Assembly: GCA_022563135.1 (NCBI GenBank)
Contig: JADFNZ010000024.1
Location: 1 to 15,838, forward strand
DNA length: 15,838 bases
Source of the DNA: Chloroflexota bacterium
GTDB lineage: Bacteria; Chloroflexota; Dehalococcoidia; DSTF01; RBG-16-68-14
Direction of reading: 5' to 3'
Part shown: piece after piece, positions 13,182 to 15,838 of the stretch
How positions within the stretch are numbered: the stretch's first letter is position 1
Layout: every line of letters starts with the position of its first letter
Made by a program: the position numbers and the translations under genes
Notes under the pieces: generated by a model
What the model was told of the DNA's origin: nothing
What the model saw: the letters and a program-made list of their open reading frames with translations, nothing else
The model's database searches: none

Positions 13182-13873
13182 AGCGATTTGCCCAGTGAAT
13201 ACGTAGCGATGGTGTCGAACTCGGGCACTTCCTCCGCGACCCACCACACCTTTACGAACTCCACGCGCCGCACCGGGAAGCTGGGACCCGGCCCCTCAGA
13301 CCGCAGCTCCGCCAGCGCCGCCTTCAGTTCGTCGATCCCGTCGTTGGAGCGAAAGCGCGCGATGCTGACGTGGGCCAGGAAGCCCGCGCCGTCGATGGGA
13401 TAGCGGGCTAACTTCGGCACGTTCTCCATCAGCCGCACGTTGAGCTGGCGCATGCGGCCTTCATCCCACACTTCAAGGAACACGACGGAGGCGAAGCCGC
13501 TCGCCAACCCGAGTTGCGCCCGGAACGCTTCCTCCCGCGAGAGGAGCGCACGCGCCTTGCCGGCAATGCGGGGCACATCCTGCCGGAGCACGTCGTCCTC
13601 GTGGACTCGCCTGATCACCTGGAAACCAGCAAGCTTGATGGTGACGTGCCAGAACCAATCGGGGAAAGGTTCCACACCCGGGATGCCCGCGATCCGTTCG
13701 ATGACTCGCGCCAGATGCTCGCGGGCGGCGGTGTCCGCCACTCGCATCAGAAAGGTGAGGGACTGGGCGCGGCCACGCGTCCACTCCCACTCTGAGCTGT
13801 CGCCTACTATCTGGAGGGAATCGAGCGCCTGGAAGCGTGACCAGGCGTCGTCGAACGAAGTAATAGTGTCCAC
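13178..13873 (-). CDS. 2H phosphoesterase (2'-5' RNA ligase-like / cyclic phosphodiesterase)
   Basis: 231 residues with the two H-x-(T/S) motifs of the 2H phosphoesterase superfamily: WHVTIKLAGF (His76, Thr78) and LAHVSIARF (His168, Ser170), about 90 residues apart as in LigT/ThpR and 2',3'-cyclic phosphodiesterases. Such enzymes open or form 2'-linked RNA or cyclic-phosphate bonds. The N-terminal 40 residues (SFDDAWSRFQALDSLQ) are extra relative to bacterial ThpR, which starts closer to its first strand. Starts at GTG 13873 with an AGAGG about 4 bases upstream, 42 bp behind greA on the same strand, and overlaps the HAD gene by four bases. RNA or tRNA end processing is the likely area, but the substrate is not shown. 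Confidence 0.82.
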   Translation of the reverse strand: MDTITSFDDAWSRFQALDSLQIVGDSSEWEWTRGRAQSLTFLMRVADTAAREHLARVIERIAGIPGVEPFPDWFWHVTIKLAGFQVIRRVHEDDVLRQDVPRIAGKARALLSREEAFRAQLGLASGFASVVFLEVWDEGRMRQLNVRLMENVPKLARYPIDGAGFLAHVSIARFRSNDGIDELKAALAELRSEGPGPSFPVRRVEFVKVWWVAEEVPEFDTIATYSLGKSL

Positions 13874-13915
13874 GGGACCTCTGTAGCGTCTCTGAGAGAG
13901 ATCGCGACCGTGCGC

Positions 13916-14389
13916 TTAGCTGATCTTCGTGACGGTGTAGCGAAGGGCGCCCCTGGGGACATCCACGATCACTTCGTCGCCGACCCGCTTGCCCAGCAGC
14001 GCTAGGCCGACAGGCGATTCGTGGCTGATCTTGCCTTCTTTCGGGTCGGCCTCAGGGGCGCCGACGATGGTAAACTGCTGCGTCTTCTTCTCCGCGCCGA
14101 CGACGGAGACGGTGGAGCCGATCTGCACCTGGCTCGCGCGGTGCGCTTCCTTCTCGTCGATGATCGTCGCGTCCTGGGTCAGCTGCTCCAGGGTGAGGAT
14201 GCGCCCCTCGACGAAGGCTTGCTCGTTCTTGGCGTCGTCGTACTCCGCGTTGTTCTGTGTGCTGGCCAGCTCCTTCGCTTGGCGAATCCGCTCCGCCACC
14301 TGGGGGCGCCGGACGCTCGTCAACTGCCCCAGCTCATGCTCGAGCTTGGCCAGTCCGTCTTTGGTGAGGAGAACAGGATGTTCAGCCAT
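13916..14389 (-). CDS. greA: GreA/GreB-type transcription elongation factor with altered tip
   Basis: 157 residues, the standard GreA length. The N-terminal coiled coil is at about 1-75 and the C-terminal FKBP-like domain, which binds the RNA polymerase secondary channel rim, at about 85-157 (HESPVGLALLGKRVGDEVIVDVPRG is diagnostic). In E. coli GreA the coiled-coil tip GDLKENAEY carries Asp41 and Glu44, needed to stimulate RNA cleavage in backtracked complexes. Here the aligned stretch is ASTQNNAEY, with Ser43 and Asn46 at those positions, although the following NAEY--AKNEQAFVEGRI block is kept. It may be a non-cleaving Gre-like regulator, or use Asp51/Asp52. ATG at 14389 has GAGG nine bases upstream; a TTG at 14407 is not favoured. 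It has its own promoter and leader hairpin and heads the minus-strand run. Confidence 0.93.
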   Translation of the reverse strand: MAEHPVLLTKDGLAKLEHELGQLTSVRRPQVAERIRQAKELASTQNNAEYDDAKNEQAFVEGRILTLEQLTQDATIIDEKEAHRASQVQIGSTVSVVGAEKKTQQFTIVGAPEADPKEGKISHESPVGLALLGKRVGDEVIVDVPRGALRYTVTKIS

Positions 14390-14400
14390 GCTTTTTCGCC

Positions 14401-14438
14401 TCGGCAAAAAGAGAGACTGAGGGGATGAGATCCCTCAG
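14401..14438 (-). terminator. Leader hairpin followed by T-tract upstream of greA (possible attenuator)
   Basis: On the minus strand, CTGAGGG (14438-14432) pairs with CCCTCAG (14423-14417); alternatively nine pairs with one bulge form around a GAG loop. TCTCTC and then TTTTT follow (14416-14406). It lies between the promoter and the SD of greA, at about +20 to +53, so it would end transcription early unless bypassed. E. coli greA has a comparable leader terminator that makes the GraL RNAs (known biology). The role here is inference. Confidence 0.55.
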
Positions 14439-14464
14439 CCACGGTAATTACCTGGTTTGCTGAA

Positions 14465-14493
14465 AGTATACATGACGGCAGGACGGCTGTAAA
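14465..14493 (-). promoter_or_regulatory. Sigma-70 promoter for greA
   Basis: Minus strand: TTTACA (14493-14488, 5 of 6), 17-base spacer ending in TG, TATACT (14470-14465, 5 of 6). Predicted start near 14458, leader of about 69 bases. It lies just beyond the stop of the 44-residue gene, separating greA from the upstream Fe-S unit. Confidence 0.7.
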
Positions 14494-14514
14494 GAGGCGT
14501 GGCCGGTAGTGGGC

Positions 14515-14649
14515 TTAGGCGCCGTAGACGCCCACGATGATGAAGACAGCGAGCAAGATCACAGCGAGGAGGGCGTAGATAGCGTACAGAGCTATCCTAG
14601 GTGGCGCACCGTCGTTCTGCTCTTCGGATGGTGTCTCTTCGTCGCTCAT
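14515..14649 (-). CDS. 44-residue single-pass membrane protein coupled to the Fe-S gene
   Basis: A short ORF with an acidic N-terminus (MSDEETPSEEQNDGAPPR), one hydrophobic helix (about residues 19-42, rich in Leu, Ile, Val, Ala and Tyr) and a two-residue tail. The ATG at 14649 overlaps the stop of the EtfD/HdrB-like gene by four bases (ATGA), so translation is coupled to it. Predicted topology is an acidic N-terminal segment on one side with the helix spanning the membrane. It may be an assembly partner or extra subunit of the membrane Fe-S protein. That role rests on gene context only, and no homologue is recognised. Confidence 0.7.
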   Translation of the reverse strand: MSDEETPSEEQNDGAPPRIALYAIYALLAVILLAVFIIVGVYGA

Positions 14650-15311
14650 GCCCCCGCATCCTCCTCGGCCGCTGTTGCCTCGGTGGCCGGCTCCGCCGCC
14701 GCTTCAGCGGGCTGTGGCTCCTTGGCGCCGTTGCGCTTGCCGAAGACGGCCTCTTCTAGCAGCTCTGCCACGTCCAGTATCTTCATCCGCTTCTCTTCGT
14801 CCGGCTCCACGGACGGGATGCCATCGTCGAACATCTGGATGCAGAAAGGGCAGTTGGCGGCGAGCACCTTGCAGCCGGTCTGCTGCGCCTCCTCGCTGCG
14901 CAGATGGTTGATGCGCTTCCCCTTGGTCTCCTCCACCCACATGTGGGAGCCGCCGGCGCCGCAGCAGAAGGCGTTCTCTTTGCAGCGCGGCAGCTCGACC
15001 AGCTCGGCGTTCGGGATGGCGTTGATGACATCTCGCGGTGCGTCGTAGATCTCGTTGTGACGGCCGAGGAAGCAGGAGTCGTGGTAGGCGATTTTCTCGG
15101 CCAGCTCGTGCTGCGCTGTCAGCTTTCCTTCCTTGAGCAGGTTCGCAAGCACCTGCGTATGGTGGTAGACCTCGAAGTGGCCGTCGAGCTGAGGGTACTC
15201 GTTGAGCATGACGTTGAAGCAGTGCGGACAGGTGGTGATCACCTTCTGCACCTGCTTGCCTTTGAGCGCCTCGACCGTCTCACACTGGAATTGTTTGGCG
15301 AAGGCCTCGTC
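14646..15311 (-). CDS. EtfD/HdrB-like CCG-domain Fe-S oxidoreductase, C-terminal half (5'-truncated at junction)
   Basis: About 221 residues of a heterodisulfide-reductase-related protein. Cysteine motifs: CPHCFN (28-33, end of the first CCG domain), HDSCFLGRHNEIYD (77-90), CKENAFCCGAGGSHMWVEE (110-128) and CPFCIQMFDDG (154-164), making the full second CCG domain. The tail after residue 190 is Ala/Glu/Pro-rich and low in complexity. Homologues such as mycobacterial EtfD (Rv0338c) and FadF carry N-terminal membrane helices and a 4Fe-4S ferredoxin domain, and pass electrons from acyl-CoA dehydrogenase/ETF to menaquinone. That N-terminal half is absent here: upstream of about 15311 this frame runs antisense to an ADP-ribosylglycohydrolase. 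The open frame continues to 15584 but does not look like this family there. The start is therefore unknown. Confidence 0.85.
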   Translation of the reverse strand, partial: DEAFAKQFQCETVEALKGKQVQKVITTCPHCFNVMLNEYPQLDGHFEVYHHTQVLANLLKEGKLTAQHELAEKIAYHDSCFLGRHNEIYDAPRDVINAIPNAELVELPRCKENAFCCGAGGSHMWVEETKGKRINHLRSEEAQQTGCKVLAANCPFCIQMFDDGIPSVEPDEEKRMKILDVAELLEEAVFGKRNGAKEPQPAEAAAEPATEATAAEEDAGA

Positions 15312-15838
15312 GAGAGCGGGGAGTTCCGCGCGGATGACGTGGCCCGGAGGTACTGCGCCTGGAAGAACGCCACCTTCAACATCGGAAAGCAGACCCGGGA
15401 TGCCCTCACGCTGATCCAGCACGGAACCCCCCCCCTGGAGGCCGGATACGTCCTCTGGGAAAATGGCAGCCGCCAGCCTGCGGCGAACGGTTCCTTGATG
15501 CGCACCTCGCCGATCCCGATTTTCTTCGCCGACGATCCGATTGCCCTGCGCCGGGCCGCCCTGGCCGACTCGGTGATCACCCATGCGGATCCTCGATGCC
15601 GTCTCGCCTGCGCCGCTCTCGGCGCCGCCGTGCGGAACGGCATCGTCGACGAGGACGCCACTCCCACGTCGATGTGGCTTGCCGCCATCAAGGAGATCCT
15701 GCCGGCGGCCGAGGAGATCGATTCCCGGACGCCTCCAGAAGTCGTGGAATTGGCCAGGGATGAGGTTGTGGCCGACCTGAACATGGCCGGCCAGGACGAT
15801 CCAGATTTGGAGTCGCCAGAAGTGGACATGTACCGCTA
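15303..15838 (+). CDS. ADP-ribosylglycohydrolase family protein, internal fragment
   Basis: A continuous frame from about 15303 to the window end with no start codon of its own. Family features in order are GLVESGEFRADDVARRYCAW, IGKQTRDAL, the core AANGSLMRTSPIPIFF (the family's GNGALMR-P block), DSVITHADPRCRLACAALGAAV (metal-site Asp and THxDP region), and PEVDMYR at the edge. The C-terminal Asp-Asp metal motif would lie beyond the window. Such enzymes (DraG/ARH-like) remove ADP-ribose from proteins or nucleic acids. A run of nine C at 15427-15435 keeps the frame. The expected N-terminal GD-GAP-E region is missing: upstream of about 15303 the DNA belongs to the opposite-strand Fe-S gene. See the junction finding. 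Confidence 0.82.

Noticed and set aside
15427..15435. Run of nine C as a possible frameshift in the ADP-ribosylglycohydrolase fragment
   Set aside because: Translation stays in the family frame on both sides with exactly nine C, so no frameshift is needed.
15312..15584. N-terminal extension of the Fe-S protein frame (ATG at 15584)
   Set aside because: The translation is Gly/Arg-rich, unlike any CCG-domain protein, and antisense to a well-matched ADP-ribosylglycohydrolase.

Overview
The window is a GC-rich, gene-dense bacterial chromosome fragment with short intergenic gaps. Many genes start at GTG, there are 4-base gene overlaps, and purine-rich Shine-Dalgarno (SD) sites are clear. A deazaflavin (F420)-type nitroreductase, a DUF1786 ASKHA-fold protein, a dockerin-like surface protein, an EtfD/HdrB-like Fe-S protein and a beta-oxidation cluster together fit a Chloroflexota (Dehalococcoidia-like) or similar uncultured high-GC lineage. 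That assignment is inference only; there is no rRNA or other decisive marker. No tRNA, rRNA, CRISPR array or insertion sequence was seen.

Layout. Positions 1-421 (-) hold the N-terminal part of a Kef/CPA2-type cation:proton antiporter, divergent from an EamA/DMT exporter (538-1452, +). Positions 1465-4966 (-) are a lipid-catabolism block read as two crotonase-fold proteins, a 252-bp spacer with three palindromes, an acyl-CoA dehydrogenase and a TfoX-N protein. Divergent from it on + are a Uma2-like PD-(D/E)xK protein (5127-5666), a 7 x 7-bp repeat array that supplies the next gene's SD, and an F420-type nitroreductase (5718-6185). Next on - come DUF1786 (6232-7335) and a 32-residue membrane protein (7492-7590) behind a near-consensus sigma-70 promoter that overlaps a LexA-box-like palindrome. 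After a 410-bp stretch with little in it come a dockerin/TM surface protein (8001-9266, -) with its own promoter and a small two-CxxC zinc-ribbon ORF (9317-9565, -).

Positions 9679-14389 (-) run from greA through a 2H phosphoesterase, a HAD phosphatase and a Cys-rich methyltransferase, the last three joined by 4-base overlaps, and then a lipoprotein and a Nudix hydrolase. greA has its own promoter and a leader hairpin plus T-tract. Its coiled-coil tip lacks both acidic residues known from E. coli GreA. Beyond it are a 44-residue membrane protein and the C-terminal half of an EtfD/HdrB-like CCG-domain Fe-S protein.

At about 15300-15320 the Fe-S gene loses its N-terminal half exactly where a 5'-truncated ADP-ribosylglycohydrolase begins on the other strand. 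This is either an assembly chimera or a real rearrangement breakpoint, so the last 530 bases should not be used as gene context until checked.

How the genes may work together: the acyl-CoA dehydrogenase and crotonases would act in acyl-CoA breakdown, and the EtfD-like protein is of the type that passes electrons from acyl-CoA dehydrogenase/ETF to quinone. The greA cluster looks like RNA and nucleotide housekeeping. The least explained elements are the two tiny membrane proteins, the SOS-like promoter and the greA leader.
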